This document shows positions 35,349-45,988 of a stretch of DNA of 64,000 bases, in pieces; position 1 is the first letter of the stretch; the number at the start of each line of letters is the position of its first letter. Below the pieces are notes generated by a model. That model had not been told where the DNA came from and made no database searches. It saw only the letters and a list, made by a program, of their open reading frames with translations. The position numbers and the translations under genes are program-made. The stretch comes from Flavobacterium granuli. GTDB lineage: Bacteria > Bacteroidota > Bacteroidia > Flavobacteriales > Flavobacteriaceae. The stretch is from assembly GCF_900129705.1 (NCBI RefSeq), contig NZ_FQWO01000011.1, forward strand, positions 62,001-126,000, written 5' to 3'.

Positions 35349-38174
35349 TTAGGACTGTTCATTATTTTTTGGAACAATAATAACGTCCATTATATCTGCC
35401 TTCTTAAGAAATTTTGCGGCTGCTTTTTCTATGTCCTTGGTGGTTACCGTATTGATTATTTCATCAAAGAATGACGGTTTCAACATGTTTTCGTTAGAAT
35501 TGTAATACCATTCCAAAGCGGTCATCCAATAACTATTGTTTTCCCTACCGTTTTCAGAATTTTTTTTCATGTTCAACACTACTTTATCCAAGTCAGATTG
35601 CAGCACTTTTTTCTGAATATTGTCGAGCTCTTGGTATACCAATGTTTTTAAATAATCCACTTTTTGTGGGTCGCAATCAAAAGTAATATCCAAAGATAAA
35701 TTCGTTTTAGGAATAAGTGTGGCTCCAGGCATTACGCGAACACCATAAGTTCCTCCTTCTTTTTCTCTAATATTTTCGTTATAACGAAGATTAAGCACAG
35801 ATCCTAATATGGTATGATGTACCACAGTTTCACGCGAGTATTTTGCTTCTGCTTTTATCTTTAAAAGTGCTGTTGCTTTTTGTTCCGTCATTGGTACTGC
35901 AACACGGTGTTGGTTATGTCCTTTAGGGAAATAATTGCCATGGTCAACCCATTTTTCGGTCACTCCGGTTCCTTTGATGGATCCAATATATTTTTCGACC
36001 AATGGTTTTAAGGTTGCTGCATCGATATCTCCAACAATAAAAAAGGTAAAATCACTGGCATTGGAGAAACGTTCTTTGTAAATTTCCTGCATGCGATTAA
36101 AATTTATCGCATCCAAATATTTTTTGTTGAACATCCATGATCGTGGATTTCCATTGGCTTCTATAGAACGTAAAGTATCTTTTATAATGGATTGTGGATT
36201 TCTAACTTGACTCTTGAGTTCTTTATAGTTGCGGAACATTATGTTGTTGAATTTTTCCTTATCAAAACGAGGTTCTTCAAAACGCATGTAAACTAATTGC
36301 AACATAGTTTCGATGTCGGCAGGTGTAGATGTGGCAGAAATGGATTCGCCGTTAGGATCAATACTAAATTTGGAATTTGCTGATTTTCCGGACATAATTT
36401 TTTTGTATTGGTCTCCATTAAATTGACCAATTCCAAAGCTGTCTGCATAGTTTGAAATGGCTCCAATGGATGGAATATCTTTCGATTCATAGATTGATGC
36501 ACCACCATAACTTGTAGCCTTTAGGGCAACCGAATTTTTTTGGTAATCGGCAAAACGATACACCACCTTGGCTCCATTGGACAAAGTCCATTCTATTGCC
36601 TTGAACTCAGGTAGCTGTTTTTCCTTTATGATAGTACCCGGAGTAGGTGTTGAGCTGAGAAGTTGCGCATCTATAGGTGTGTTGTCTACGTAGGGGGCGA
36701 TTTCTTTCTTTTCTACTTTAGCTATAACATCTTCCATTTCTTTTAGCGTTATGGCTTTTAAACCTGCTTTTTCGGGACCAACAACGGAATAGCTGCGATT
36801 GTTGCTTGTTAAAAACTGGCTGGCCATTGCAGAAACTTCTTCTACTGTAATAGTTGGAATTATTTCTTTTGCAAATTGATAAGAGAACTCGGCATCAGGA
36901 ATTGATATTTGATTCAAAAAGTGCTTTTTGATAGAGCTACAGTAATCTTCCGTGTTGATTTGATCACGTTTTATATAGCCGTTTTCTTCAGCAACCAAGA
37001 TATTTGTCTTTAAGCGATCAAGTTCCGTTTGGGTAAAACCATGTTTGATTACTCTTTGTAGTTCGGTGTAAACGGCTTCAAATGCTCGTGCCTCGTTTCC
37101 GGGACTGGAAGCTGCAGTGATTCTGAATGCATTGTATCCTCTAACCAGGGCGCCATAACTGATACTGCCATTTATAAAGGGGGCTCTTCCTTTTTGTGTA
37201 ATCTCTTGAAACCTTCCTTTTATAAGGGCGTTGAATATTTTACTAATATAGAATTCACGTAAATTAGCCAAGGTATTGTCATATTTGTTTAGACTGCGAA
37301 TTAATAAGGAAAGCTCCATATTTTTATTCTCTTTGTCGGTAACCAAAGCGTACAGGGGCTCTTTGTTGTCTGGGATGGTTGCAAAAAATCTTTTTTTCGG
37401 ATTGTCTACAACTGGTATGGACGAGAAAAGTTTGATGACTTGTTGCTCTACGGCATCAACATCAATATCTCCAACAATGACTATGGCTTGTAAATCAGTT
37501 CTATACCAATCGTGGTAGAAAGTTCGTAATTCGCTTGGGGAGAAATTTTTGACTACATCCATACTACCAATTACATCTCTTTCAGAGTAAATAGAGTAAT
37601 TGTACATTGTAGGTCTTAATTTAGCTTGATTTCTAAAGTTTGCACCTTGTTTTCCTCTCCATTCTTCTGTTATGACCCCGCGTTCCGCATCGATTTCTTT
37701 AGTGTCAAGTGTCAGGCTGTTTGACCAATCTCGCAGTACCATTAGGCAGGAATCTATTAATTTAGGATTGGTCGAGGGTACACGGCTGATGTTGTACACC
37801 GTTTCATTTTGGGAGGTATAAGCATTGGCATCTTTACCAAATTTTACCCCGTGATTTTCGAGCATGTTGAGCAAGCTTTTACCGGGAAAAGTCTTGGTTC
37901 CGTTAAACGCCATGTGTTCCAAGAAATGCGCTAAACCATTTTGGGCATCGGTTTCCAAAACGGCACCTACATTATGAATAATATAGTAGCTGGCTTGTTG
38001 TTTTGGGGTTTCGTTATGTTTTATGTAATAAGTAAGTCCATTAGGTAAAACACCTTTTCTGATTGAAGAATCAAAAGGGATCTGTTGGGATAAATCAGTA
38101 AACTGTTGGGCATTTGCAAATGGACTGAAGCCTATAACTCCAATGAATATGAATAATAATTTAAATCTATGCAT
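35349..38174 (-). CDS. M16 (pitrilysin-like) zinc metallopeptidase, exported
   Basis: 941 residues. A signal peptide ends near FANAQ (residue 23). The inverted zinc motif HxxEH is present as H83-F-L-E86-H87 in LAHFLEHMAFNGT, and the distal Glu lies in DAERGVITEEW. The length gives two tandem M16 halves plus partners (PF00675 and two PF05193), as in the PqqL-like group, so it works as a single-chain peptidase in the periplasm or on the outer membrane. It ends a minus-strand series with two thioredoxin-fold genes and a second M16 gene. Together these suggest unfolding, reduction and cleavage of imported polypeptides. Confidence 0.93.
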   Translation of the reverse strand: MHRFKLLFIFIGVIGFSPFANAQQFTDLSQQIPFDSSIRKGVLPNGLTYYIKHNETPKQQASYYIIHNVGAVLETDAQNGLAHFLEHMAFNGTKTFPGKSLLNMLENHGVKFGKDANAYTSQNETVYNISRVPSTNPKLIDSCLMVLRDWSNSLTLDTKEIDAERGVITEEWRGKQGANFRNQAKLRPTMYNYSIYSERDVIGSMDVVKNFSPSELRTFYHDWYRTDLQAIVIVGDIDVDAVEQQVIKLFSSIPVVDNPKKRFFATIPDNKEPLYALVTDKENKNMELSLLIRSLNKYDNTLANLREFYISKIFNALIKGRFQEITQKGRAPFINGSISYGALVRGYNAFRITAASSPGNEARAFEAVYTELQRVIKHGFTQTELDRLKTNILVAEENGYIKRDQINTEDYCSSIKKHFLNQISIPDAEFSYQFAKEIIPTITVEEVSAMASQFLTSNNRSYSVVGPEKAGLKAITLKEMEDVIAKVEKKEIAPYVDNTPIDAQLLSSTPTPGTIIKEKQLPEFKAIEWTLSNGAKVVYRFADYQKNSVALKATSYGGASIYESKDIPSIGAISNYADSFGIGQFNGDQYKKIMSGKSANSKFSIDPNGESISATSTPADIETMLQLVYMRFEEPRFDKEKFNNIMFRNYKELKSQVRNPQSIIKDTLRSIEANGNPRSWMFNKKYLDAINFNRMQEIYKERFSNASDFTFFIVGDIDAATLKPLVEKYIGSIKGTGVTEKWVDHGNYFPKGHNQHRVAVPMTEQKATALLKIKAEAKYSRETVVHHTILGSVLNLRYNENIREKEGGTYGVRVMPGATLIPKTNLSLDITFDCDPQKVDYLKTLVYQELDNIQKKVLQSDLDKVVLNMKKNSENGRENNSYWMTALEWYYNSNENMLKPSFFDEIINTVTTKDIEKAAAKFLKKADIMDVIIVPKNNEQS

Positions 38175-38303
38175 AAAGTTTATTTTATTGTTTTTTTGTA
38201 AAAAAAAGGATATTCTGTTATTGTTTTTTACGTTAAGTTTTATTTTGTAAAAGCAGTAAAATTACCCTGTCTTTAAGAATTATAATATTACGTAAACAGC
38301 TTA

Positions 38304-39626
38304 CTATTTTAAATAAATGGTTTTTCCTGCTTTCATTGTTTCTATATCAGTTTTTATACCATCGGCATTTTTATCATCCGAATTAAGCGCAATCTGATAT
38401 GCTTCTTCTTTAATAGCAATTGCTTCTGCTTTATTGTTGCTAAACAGGTATAAAAGGTTTGCGTAGGAGCTCATTATTGTTGAGTTTCCAGGCATAATAT
38501 CATAGCTTACTTTCATCCAGCGAATAATATCTTTTTTATCTTGATCTGTTTCGGCAAAACGAGCATAATTTTGAGTCATGTAGGATATTTCGTTGCTTAT
38601 TCTGTCAGCATGGGGTGTTATTCCTTTTATCTTTCCGTCATTTGTATTTTTTTTCCATTCGATATATTGATTGCGTAATGACTTTGCATCAATGCTATTG
38701 ATATAGGTGTCATTGTCATTATGCACTAAAGCTTTGTATTTAGATCCTTCACCTGCTTGAAGATAATAGAAGGTGTAGATTCTTTTGCGTTGCATTTCAT
38801 CAACTTTGACACCGGATTGAATAGCACGGTCTATTGTTAATTCCAGAAGGGTAGTGTCTTTTTTGGCTACTGCATAATCAGTAGTGTTTTCAATCATATT
38901 CTTTTTTAGCTTTTGGAAGGCTTCTCTAACATCTTTGCGTACATACAGTTTCCAGGCATCTGACCCCAAGTTGTTTTGGATAATTTTATCAGCTTTTCCT
39001 CCAAACACGATTTCATTACTGTGATCTGCTAGTAAAACAACCATTTCTTTGCTTGTTTCGTCAATGCTTTTTTGAATGTTTAAATAATATTCAAGGACAT
39101 CAGTATAATTGGTTGACTTGCTTTCTTTAAGTCTGTCTAAATAAGAGCGAACAAATTTTTCGTCATTTTTTTTTGACTCATAACGTTCGGCCAAACGACC
39201 TACGCTATTAGGGTCTTTTGCATATGAAACTGCTAATTTTACTTCTTCCATAAATTTTGCAGTTGGCATAGCTGAGTTGAAACGATAAACAACATTTCCA
39301 TCTCCGTCTATGAAAACATAACCAGGCAATCCTGTGATACCATATTTACGTTTAAGAGCTGGTCCTTCCCCACGTTCTACATCAACTTTTAGGGCAATTA
39401 AGTTCTTATCAAAGTATTGGCCAACTTCTTTTTCCAAAAATACTGTTGTAGCCATTTTTTTGCATGGACCACACCATACAGCATAACCATCGATAAATAA
39501 TAATTTGTTTTCTGCTTTTGCTTTTTTAAGGGCTTCGTTAAAAGAGCCATGTTCGAATTTTATTCCTTGCGCCATTAATAGTATTGGAAATACCATCAAT
39601 AGTACTATGCTATATGTTTTTTTCAT
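38304..39626 (-). CDS. Exported thioredoxin-fold protein with C-terminal helical region
   Basis: 440 residues. The signal peptide ends near LLMAQ (residue 20). The thioredoxin domain (about 20-140) has the WCGPC active site at C52/C55 and cis-Pro in GLPGYVFID. About 300 residues with no recognised family follow, predicted mostly helical and TPR-like. The second thioredoxin protein encoded 78 bp upstream has the same plan, so the two are paralogues (shared GIxFEHxSFxEALKKAKxxNKLxFID). It is a periplasmic thiol reductase or chaperone, probably kept reduced by the DsbD at 56241. Confidence 0.9.
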   Translation of the reverse strand: MKKTYSIVLLMVFPILLMAQGIKFEHGSFNEALKKAKAENKLLFIDGYAVWCGPCKKMATTVFLEKEVGQYFDKNLIALKVDVERGEGPALKRKYGITGLPGYVFIDGDGNVVYRFNSAMPTAKFMEEVKLAVSYAKDPNSVGRLAERYESKKNDEKFVRSYLDRLKESKSTNYTDVLEYYLNIQKSIDETSKEMVVLLADHSNEIVFGGKADKIIQNNLGSDAWKLYVRKDVREAFQKLKKNMIENTTDYAVAKKDTTLLELTIDRAIQSGVKVDEMQRKRIYTFYYLQAGEGSKYKALVHNDNDTYINSIDAKSLRNQYIEWKKNTNDGKIKGITPHADRISNEISYMTQNYARFAETDQDKKDIIRWMKVSYDIMPGNSTIMSSYANLLYLFSNNKAEAIAIKEEAYQIALNSDDKNADGIKTDIETMKAGKTIYLK

Positions 39627-39704
39627 TACGATTATTTTTAATGTAAAGCATCAAGATGTTTAAAAAATGAATCCATTTTGATACAAAGGTTATATTCTTA
39701 AAAA

Positions 39705-41051
39705 TTATAATTTCTCTCCATTTTTCATTTTTACCAGCTCAGCCTGCAAGAAGGAATAGCTTTTGTCGCCTTTGGAAATTTTTGCCAAAACAGACTCTCT
39801 TAATTTAATGGCTTCTTTACTGCGACCTTGATGGTATAAAGCGCGAGCTTTTAAATTGTCCATCCCATTATCTAATGCTACTAATTTTGTCCCATAATCA
39901 ATCCAAGCCATCAAACGCTTATAATCGTTCTTACTTTTGCATTGACCTAAATAATTGTACCCCACTTTTTCGATAGCTGATTTTTGCATAGTCGCCTCTT
40001 TTCCTTTTTCAAGACTTTCTAAGATGGCGTCTCCTATTAAACTTCTACGACCGCCTTGTTCCTTTTTGTATGTTTCATAGATTGCCTTGTCATCGATACG
40101 TATTTGGGTAAGTGGCTTGGCAGAGACAATACTGTCTAAATAAGCTTCTGCTTGTTTTTTGTAGGTATTATAATCTTTGGTAAACAGTAAATAATCTAAT
40201 TCAAAATCTGCTAGATTACCATATTTTCCATTTTCATCGCTGGGAAGTTTTTTCCAATTTGTAATAAAACTGCGTAATAAGGCTGGGTTTTTGTCTTGGT
40301 AGGCTGCTTTTCTTGTATTATTAACAAGGCTAGACCTCATTCTTTTAAGCTGTTTTTCCTCTGCTCGGGTAGCAATATCTAGATATTCATTCATGTTGGC
40401 AGTCAATATTTCATCGGCTTTACCGTCACAAATAAGGTATTTGCTGTTGTCCATTAAGAACTCCATCATATCAACGTCATTTTCGTTGATTTCTGTTTGG
40501 ATTTTCAACCAAGCTTCAATTCCTTCTGTTGGATTTTCGCCGTAATCTATCATTTTGTTCATGTACAGCTTTAAAAAATCTTCGTCATTTTGTTTATTTG
40601 GAAACAACTCTTTCAATTTGGCAAGGCTATAGTCACTTTTAATTGAATTTAAAGCACTATTTCCCATTTTAAAGGTTTTTTCAATGTCTAATCCACCCAC
40701 TTTTTTGTATGCCATTTTTCCCTCGCCATTGATGAACATCAAGGTAGGATAAGCCGTTACTTCATATTTTCGGGCTATTTGAAGACCTTCTTTTTCAGCA
40801 TCAAGTTTTATATTGATAAACTCTTTGTTGAACAATTCGCCAATTTTTGGATCTGGGAATACATTTTTAGTCATGGCTTTGCAAGGGCCACACCAAACAG
40901 TATAAAAGTCAATAAAAATTAATTTATTTTGTTCTTTAGCTTTTTTTAAAGCTTCTTCAAATGAAATATGCTCAAATTGAATTCCCTGAGCATGTAATTG
41001 TCCTATCTGCATAGACAGGAAAAGGGCTATAGCAACCGCTACTTTCTTCAT
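39705..41051 (-). CDS. Exported thioredoxin-fold protein, paralogue of the neighbour
   Basis: 448 residues. The signal peptide ends near QLHAQ (residue 22). The active site VWCGPC has C54/C57 and the cis-Pro is in VTAYPTLMF. The C-terminal 300 residues are helical and resemble TPR repeats near the end (LKARALYHQGRSKEAIKLRE). It precedes the 440-residue paralogue on the same strand with a 78-bp gap, so the pair arose by tandem duplication. A terminator separates it from the upstream M16 gene, so it probably has its own promoter in the 111 bp before it. Confidence 0.9.
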   Translation of the reverse strand: MKKVAVAIALFLSMQIGQLHAQGIQFEHISFEEALKKAKEQNKLIFIDFYTVWCGPCKAMTKNVFPDPKIGELFNKEFINIKLDAEKEGLQIARKYEVTAYPTLMFINGEGKMAYKKVGGLDIEKTFKMGNSALNSIKSDYSLAKLKELFPNKQNDEDFLKLYMNKMIDYGENPTEGIEAWLKIQTEINENDVDMMEFLMDNSKYLICDGKADEILTANMNEYLDIATRAEEKQLKRMRSSLVNNTRKAAYQDKNPALLRSFITNWKKLPSDENGKYGNLADFELDYLLFTKDYNTYKKQAEAYLDSIVSAKPLTQIRIDDKAIYETYKKEQGGRRSLIGDAILESLEKGKEATMQKSAIEKVGYNYLGQCKSKNDYKRLMAWIDYGTKLVALDNGMDNLKARALYHQGRSKEAIKLRESVLAKISKGDKSYSFLQAELVKMKNGEKL

Positions 41052-41162
41052 AAATTTGGTTTTTGTTAAGATTAGTTAATTTTGTAGTTTCAAAACCACA
41101 AGTGCGTTTTTATGAGGTTTTAACTATATGACGCAGTAATATTGACAGAGAGTGACACTGTT

Positions 41163-41203
41163 ATAAAAAAAAGTCGCAACAGAAATGTTCCATTGCGACT
41201 TTT
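41163..41203 (-). terminator. Rho-independent terminator after the upstream M16 gene
   Basis: AAAAGTCGCAA (41169-41179) pairs with TTGCGACTTTT (41193-41203). On the minus strand it is followed by a T-run. Confidence 0.8.
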
Positions 41204-41227
41204 AGATTAAGGTATATCCAAATCTAT

Positions 41228-44008
41228 TTAGTTGTTTTTTTCATATTTTCTAATTGTTAGATGATAGTTTTTCATGTCAACTACTTCCTTCATCATTTTT
41301 TTAATATCTTCGGCAGTAATGCTGCTAATGGTGTTTTTAATAAATTCTGGGGTTAGTACTGTGTTATATTTTATGTTACGGTTCAACCATTCTTCCTCAA
41401 TTTGTTTTTCATCGAAAAAAGAAGTGATGTAAGTGGTTTTAAGTATAGCTTTTAGTTGTTGGACCTCTCTGTCGGTAATTTGTCCTGTGCTCATAGGTGT
41501 TAAAACTTCTTCTTGTAATATTTTGCTCGATTGCTCGATATTAAGGGGATCAATCATATATCTAATACTCAATGTACAAAGTTCGTAAGGTTCTTTTTTT
41601 ATAATTCCAGTTGTTCCGGTTGAATATACCAGACCGTATTTTTCGCGAATTACCTGCAACATTTTAATGTTAGAATATTGGGCAATAGCTTCTAAGATTA
41701 ATTCATCTTTGAATGTTAACGGCTTAGTGGGGATACGATCAAATAAGTGAATTACCATACATCCCCGACGTTTCCAGCTTATTTCGTTTTTAATGATTCC
41801 TGATGGAAGGCTAGGTGGGGTACTGTCAGTTTTGAAAGGTTTTATTTTAGAAACTGGAATAGTTGCAATGTATTTTGAAACTAGTTCTACGGCGTTTTTA
41901 GGTAAAGTCCCTGAAATATAAATCAATGATGATGACAAGTCCTTTTTTAATATTTGGTTATAATTAAAAAAACGTTCTGCTGCCGTATCAATATTAGTAG
42001 TGTCTTTTTCGTCAGAAATAGTTGGTAAATAATTATTTTCAACAAAAGTAGAATCGTTTTCCGCTTTTGCTTTTACCTTTAAGTAAGAGTTTAATTTTCT
42101 ATTAAAGACAGCTTCGTCTTGTTTATAAGCGTCTGTTATAGAGAGATTGAATATCTTAATAATTTGATCGAAATTTTCAGGTAATCCTGATACTTTATAT
42201 TCGAAATTATTGTTAGACAGGGTTGTTTTTTTTAATATTCCCAAAGACGTTTCATAAGTATTAATATCTTTTGAGTTGTAATTTCCGTAGCCACCATCAA
42301 TAAAGTTTAAAGAGTTTTTAAAATATTCTCTGTCTCCTTTTGGTATTATATTTAAGTTTTCTTTTGCAATTGCCTTTATGACTGTGTATTCACGGGGCGT
42401 GTTGTTTAGAATTACAGAAAAACCATTTTTATATTTCAATAAGATTAGATTTTCAGCCAAAGGAATTCTTTTTTCTAATTTAGCAGGTTTTTTGTCGGCT
42501 ACTGTAACGGTCTTAATCGCAAGATTTTGAGAAAGATTAGGACTTAGCCTTGTTACTGCTGAAGGAGTTTTAAACTCATAAGGGCTTGTTTTTAATTGAT
42601 CGACCGCGCTTAGTTTTTTAAGGATATACTCGCGAGTAAAATCCGGTGAGAAAGCTGTTGAGGTGCTGTCAAAAAATATGGTTTTATGGTCATGAATAAA
42701 ATTATCGACTACTTGAATAAAATCCGTTGGTTTCAATTCCTTGAATATTTGCTGGGAATATTTATGGTTTTCTTGCCCTGTTAGGGGTATATCTCCTCCT
42801 GATAGAAAATGTTTTTCGGCTGCTGAATAAGAAAGTGTGGTTGTGTTTTTTTGCTTTTCTATTCTTGTCAAGATATTATTTGAATAATAGTTGATTTCAT
42901 TCTCCAAAAAGCCATACTGATTTATTTGTGCTAATACGGAGCAAAATGTATCGAACATTTGCTTATAACTTGTCCCTCTTGGATTTCTCAAACGAACATT
43001 AGTTATTTGATTTCCGGGCATTAATGTTGTGATATTTACATTTGATTGGCTAATTGTCCCGTTGGATAGTTGTTCAAGACGTTTTTCAAGCATCTCAGAA
43101 AATATTCTGTTAATGTAAGAAAGTTTAAGATTTTCATAATTATCGATAACAAAAGAGGCTCGTTTTGAAGCAATGGTTAGACTGGTTTCTTTTGAAAGAT
43201 CTCTGTATGTATAACCACCATCGACTATAGTTTCCTGAGTTAAATCAGGGTATTTAGTGGTTATTTTAGAAGTTGAAGCAGGTATTTTAGAAAATATCTC
43301 TTCAATCATTTGCTTTGCCTTGTTTTTGTCGATTGTGCCAAAAACAATTACTGCTAATTGATCTGGTGTATAATGTTTTTCATAAAATGTTCGCAAATTT
43401 TCAGCAGTTGCAGAATTGATAGATTCCTTATCTCCCAATACGTCATGGTTGTCCATTTTGGTTCCAATTAAAAAAGGCGATGCTGTAGATCCTCCTCCTC
43501 CGAGATTCATTTCTTCGATTATGACTTTTTTTTCCATTTCAAGAGACTTTTCATTCAATTCCAAATCATGGATCCAATCTTTGAATAAAAGAAAAGTTTT
43601 ACGCATGTATTCCAAGTTGTTTTCCGGAATGTACAAATCATATTGGGTATTTATAGTCGATGTAGCGGCCGTATATTCTTTTCCTTGTCTCATTCCCATA
43701 TCTTCCAGTGCATCAGAACTAGCTTTTCCCGGAAAATTTTTACTTCCGTTAAAAGCCATGTGTTCCAAAATATGCGCATATCCATGTTGTTCCGGAGTTT
43801 CTGCCAATGCTCCGGTATTGGATATCAAAGTCAAACGAACCTTGCCTTTATCGCCCTTCGGAAGGATGTAGTAGCTTAGTCCATTGCTTAATTTTCCTAT
43901 AGTCATTTGTGGAGGAATCTCCATTTTGTTTTGTCCAAAAGAGAAATAACTTATACAAAAAAATAGCATGGTTACTAGTGAAATATTTTTCAGTCGAGTT
44001 AGTCGCAT
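41228..44008 (-). CDS. M16 (pitrilysin-like) zinc metallopeptidase, exported, second copy
   Basis: 926 residues. The signal region ends near FSFGQ (residue 26). The zinc motif is H79-I-L-E82-H83 in YAHILEHMAFNGS, with the distal Glu in MEKKVIIEEMN. It has the same overall plan as the M16 protein at 35349 but is clearly diverged, so this is an old duplication. It lies 71 bp downstream of the TlpA-like gene on the same strand and probably shares its transcript, ending at the hairpin near 41203. Confidence 0.92.
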   Translation of the reverse strand: MRLTRLKNISLVTMLFFCISYFSFGQNKMEIPPQMTIGKLSNGLSYYILPKGDKGKVRLTLISNTGALAETPEQHGYAHILEHMAFNGSKNFPGKASSDALEDMGMRQGKEYTAATSTINTQYDLYIPENNLEYMRKTFLLFKDWIHDLELNEKSLEMEKKVIIEEMNLGGGGSTASPFLIGTKMDNHDVLGDKESINSATAENLRTFYEKHYTPDQLAVIVFGTIDKNKAKQMIEEIFSKIPASTSKITTKYPDLTQETIVDGGYTYRDLSKETSLTIASKRASFVIDNYENLKLSYINRIFSEMLEKRLEQLSNGTISQSNVNITTLMPGNQITNVRLRNPRGTSYKQMFDTFCSVLAQINQYGFLENEINYYSNNILTRIEKQKNTTTLSYSAAEKHFLSGGDIPLTGQENHKYSQQIFKELKPTDFIQVVDNFIHDHKTIFFDSTSTAFSPDFTREYILKKLSAVDQLKTSPYEFKTPSAVTRLSPNLSQNLAIKTVTVADKKPAKLEKRIPLAENLILLKYKNGFSVILNNTPREYTVIKAIAKENLNIIPKGDREYFKNSLNFIDGGYGNYNSKDINTYETSLGILKKTTLSNNNFEYKVSGLPENFDQIIKIFNLSITDAYKQDEAVFNRKLNSYLKVKAKAENDSTFVENNYLPTISDEKDTTNIDTAAERFFNYNQILKKDLSSSLIYISGTLPKNAVELVSKYIATIPVSKIKPFKTDSTPPSLPSGIIKNEISWKRRGCMVIHLFDRIPTKPLTFKDELILEAIAQYSNIKMLQVIREKYGLVYSTGTTGIIKKEPYELCTLSIRYMIDPLNIEQSSKILQEEVLTPMSTGQITDREVQQLKAILKTTYITSFFDEKQIEEEWLNRNIKYNTVLTPEFIKNTISSITAEDIKKMMKEVVDMKNYHLTIRKYEKNN

Positions 44009-44079
44009 GGTGTATATAATTTGATAGATTTAGTTGTCAATTATGATAATTGGTTTTTGAAAGACACTTTGTAAACGGT

Positions 44080-45528
44080 TTATTTTTTGTTTACCAGGCT
44101 TTTTAATAAACGATCAGGGATGCCTGTGGAAGGTTTAGGTGCTTTATTAAGGTATAGTTTTCCGTTAGGATCAATAATTGCAAAATGAGGAATGCCCATA
44201 ACCGCCAGTTGAGAATAAACCTCGTCAACATTGGAATTTTGAAGTTGGATTCCTCCAAGATTTTCTTTCTTGATCATGTCTAATAATTTCCCCCTGTCTT
44301 CATTTTTATCAATTGAGATACCGATAAATACGATGTTATAATCTTTTAAACGATGTTTTAATTCTTCGAGATATGGAACTTCGAATTTACAAGGACCACA
44401 CCATGTTGCCCATAAATCAATATATACCCATTGTCCTTTGAAGTCCTCTAGAGAAACTTTATTTCCTTTTGTATCAATCCCAGTCAATAATGGGTATTCT
44501 GCTGCATTATCATATTGCTTTCTGCCCGATTTCCCTTTTATTTCTTGTGCTTCTTTGATGATAAATGGAGCCCATTGCCCTGCATATTTAGAAACAGTTT
44601 CAATATATTGAGGATTTTTACCATTTTCGTAGCGTAAGGCATATAGATTGTCTGCAACTATAAATTGTCTGGTAGTGGAATTTGGTATGTAATTAGCAAT
44701 TTTTACTTCATTTACCATCCAATCTTTGCCGTCTCCTAATAGTTTTTTTGGATCATTAATGCGTAAATAATCAATGTAAGCTGATAAAACTTGACGATAG
44801 TACATAGAGAGTATTGCATTTTCAGTGTTGGAGTCTTTTAAACATTCTTCCAGTTTGACAATATCCTGCGGGTTAAAAGAGTGATAGGTTTTTACAGCGT
44901 AGTTTGGCATCTGTAATTCATTTTTTATTCTGAAGTACTTGGTGTCCATTTCGATAAATTGGACGAAAGATTGTGAAATATTTTTATTGGAAGATTTGAA
45001 TTCATTTACCATATTATCCAGTTTTTGATACAAAACATTGACATCAATTGGTGCTGGTTTTTTGGCAGACTCTCCTTTTTTTACCTTTTTTTCATAGAGC
45101 GATAATTCATTATAATAGCGAAGAAGTTCAGTTCTGATTGGAGTTTGGCTCTGTAAGAATCTGTTTTGTTTGGCTTCTCTACTGTCACCCTCAATGGTAG
45201 CTTTTTGATTTTTGATGCTAATAGATAGGTTATCTCCTTTTTCTAAGTAAAAATTAAATGAATAGCCAATACTTTGTATGGTTGTTGTTAATAATTCGGT
45301 ATGGGAAATTTCTTTAGTAATATCAATGATGTTCTGGTTGTTTTTTGGGAAAGTTTCCTGCACTCCCCATAAATTATCATAATATCTAATAGAAGCACTA
45401 TTTTCTTTTTCAGAATCTGTTTTTATCGTAAGTGTGATTTTGTTTTTTTTGACTGGATCTACATTCTGAGAAGTAATCAATTGAGACGTTATCGCTACTG
45501 CGAATAGTATGTATTTCTTCATATTCAT
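44080..45528 (-). CDS. TlpA-like thioredoxin protein with long N-terminal extension
   Basis: 482 residues; a start at the second Met (45522) is equally likely. The signal peptide ends near LITSQ. The N-terminal 340 residues begin with a beta-rich DUF4369-like part (KITLTIKTDSEKENSASIRYYDN), then helices. The C-terminal TlpA/AhpC-TSA domain has WCGPC at C377/C380, FEVPYLEEL and cis-Pro in MGIPHFAII. It is a periplasmic thiol:disulfide oxidoreductase. It is the first gene of the minus-strand series and is divergent from the ECF sigma gene across 460 bp. Confidence 0.9.
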   Translation of the reverse strand: MNMKKYILFAVAITSQLITSQNVDPVKKNKITLTIKTDSEKENSASIRYYDNLWGVQETFPKNNQNIIDITKEISHTELLTTTIQSIGYSFNFYLEKGDNLSISIKNQKATIEGDSREAKQNRFLQSQTPIRTELLRYYNELSLYEKKVKKGESAKKPAPIDVNVLYQKLDNMVNEFKSSNKNISQSFVQFIEMDTKYFRIKNELQMPNYAVKTYHSFNPQDIVKLEECLKDSNTENAILSMYYRQVLSAYIDYLRINDPKKLLGDGKDWMVNEVKIANYIPNSTTRQFIVADNLYALRYENGKNPQYIETVSKYAGQWAPFIIKEAQEIKGKSGRKQYDNAAEYPLLTGIDTKGNKVSLEDFKGQWVYIDLWATWCGPCKFEVPYLEELKHRLKDYNIVFIGISIDKNEDRGKLLDMIKKENLGGIQLQNSNVDEVYSQLAVMGIPHFAIIDPNGKLYLNKAPKPSTGIPDRLLKSLVNKK

Positions 45529-45988
45529 AAATATTTTGGTTTTTTAGTTTAGAATTAGATAGGTATTAGAATTAAAACGCATTAAAACATCAAGAGAGTG
45601 ACATCTTAATGTAATTAATTTTTAATGATGTTTTTTAGTTAGAGGGATAGGAGGAGTTTATTAATGAGCTGTTCATATTGTATCCGCTTTCATTTTCGTA
45701 GTTGATACTGTCCGGTCATTTGTTTACATGGAAATGTTCGCTTTGACTGTAGCTCTCTGCATAGGTTTTCAAGATAGTATTTATTATCTTTGAGGGAATA
45801 GGAATCGTAGCTCATCTGGTTTTTTCCTGTCTAGAAACCTATTCATAAAAAAACATTCCTGCCGCAGAATCAGGAAAAATATTATATTTACGACTTTTTT
45901 GTATAAAAAAACAACTTGAATTGTTAAGCTTTTGTGAATTAAACTTTAATCTTATTGCACCTTAGCTCAAATTAAGGAATACAGGTAA
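45529..45988. other. Divergent promoter region of the peptidase/thioredoxin and ECF/SusCD operons
   Basis: 460 bp between the TlpA-like gene and the ECF sigma gene. No exact TAnnTTTG is found on either strand. A weak hairpin ATTCCTG/CAGGAAT-like lies near 45854-45877. No ORF is supported. Confidence 0.45.

Noticed and set aside
43416..43879. Plus-strand frames of 151 and 78 codons
   Set aside because: Antisense to the conserved HxxEH region of the M16 peptidase; composition is that of a shadow frame.
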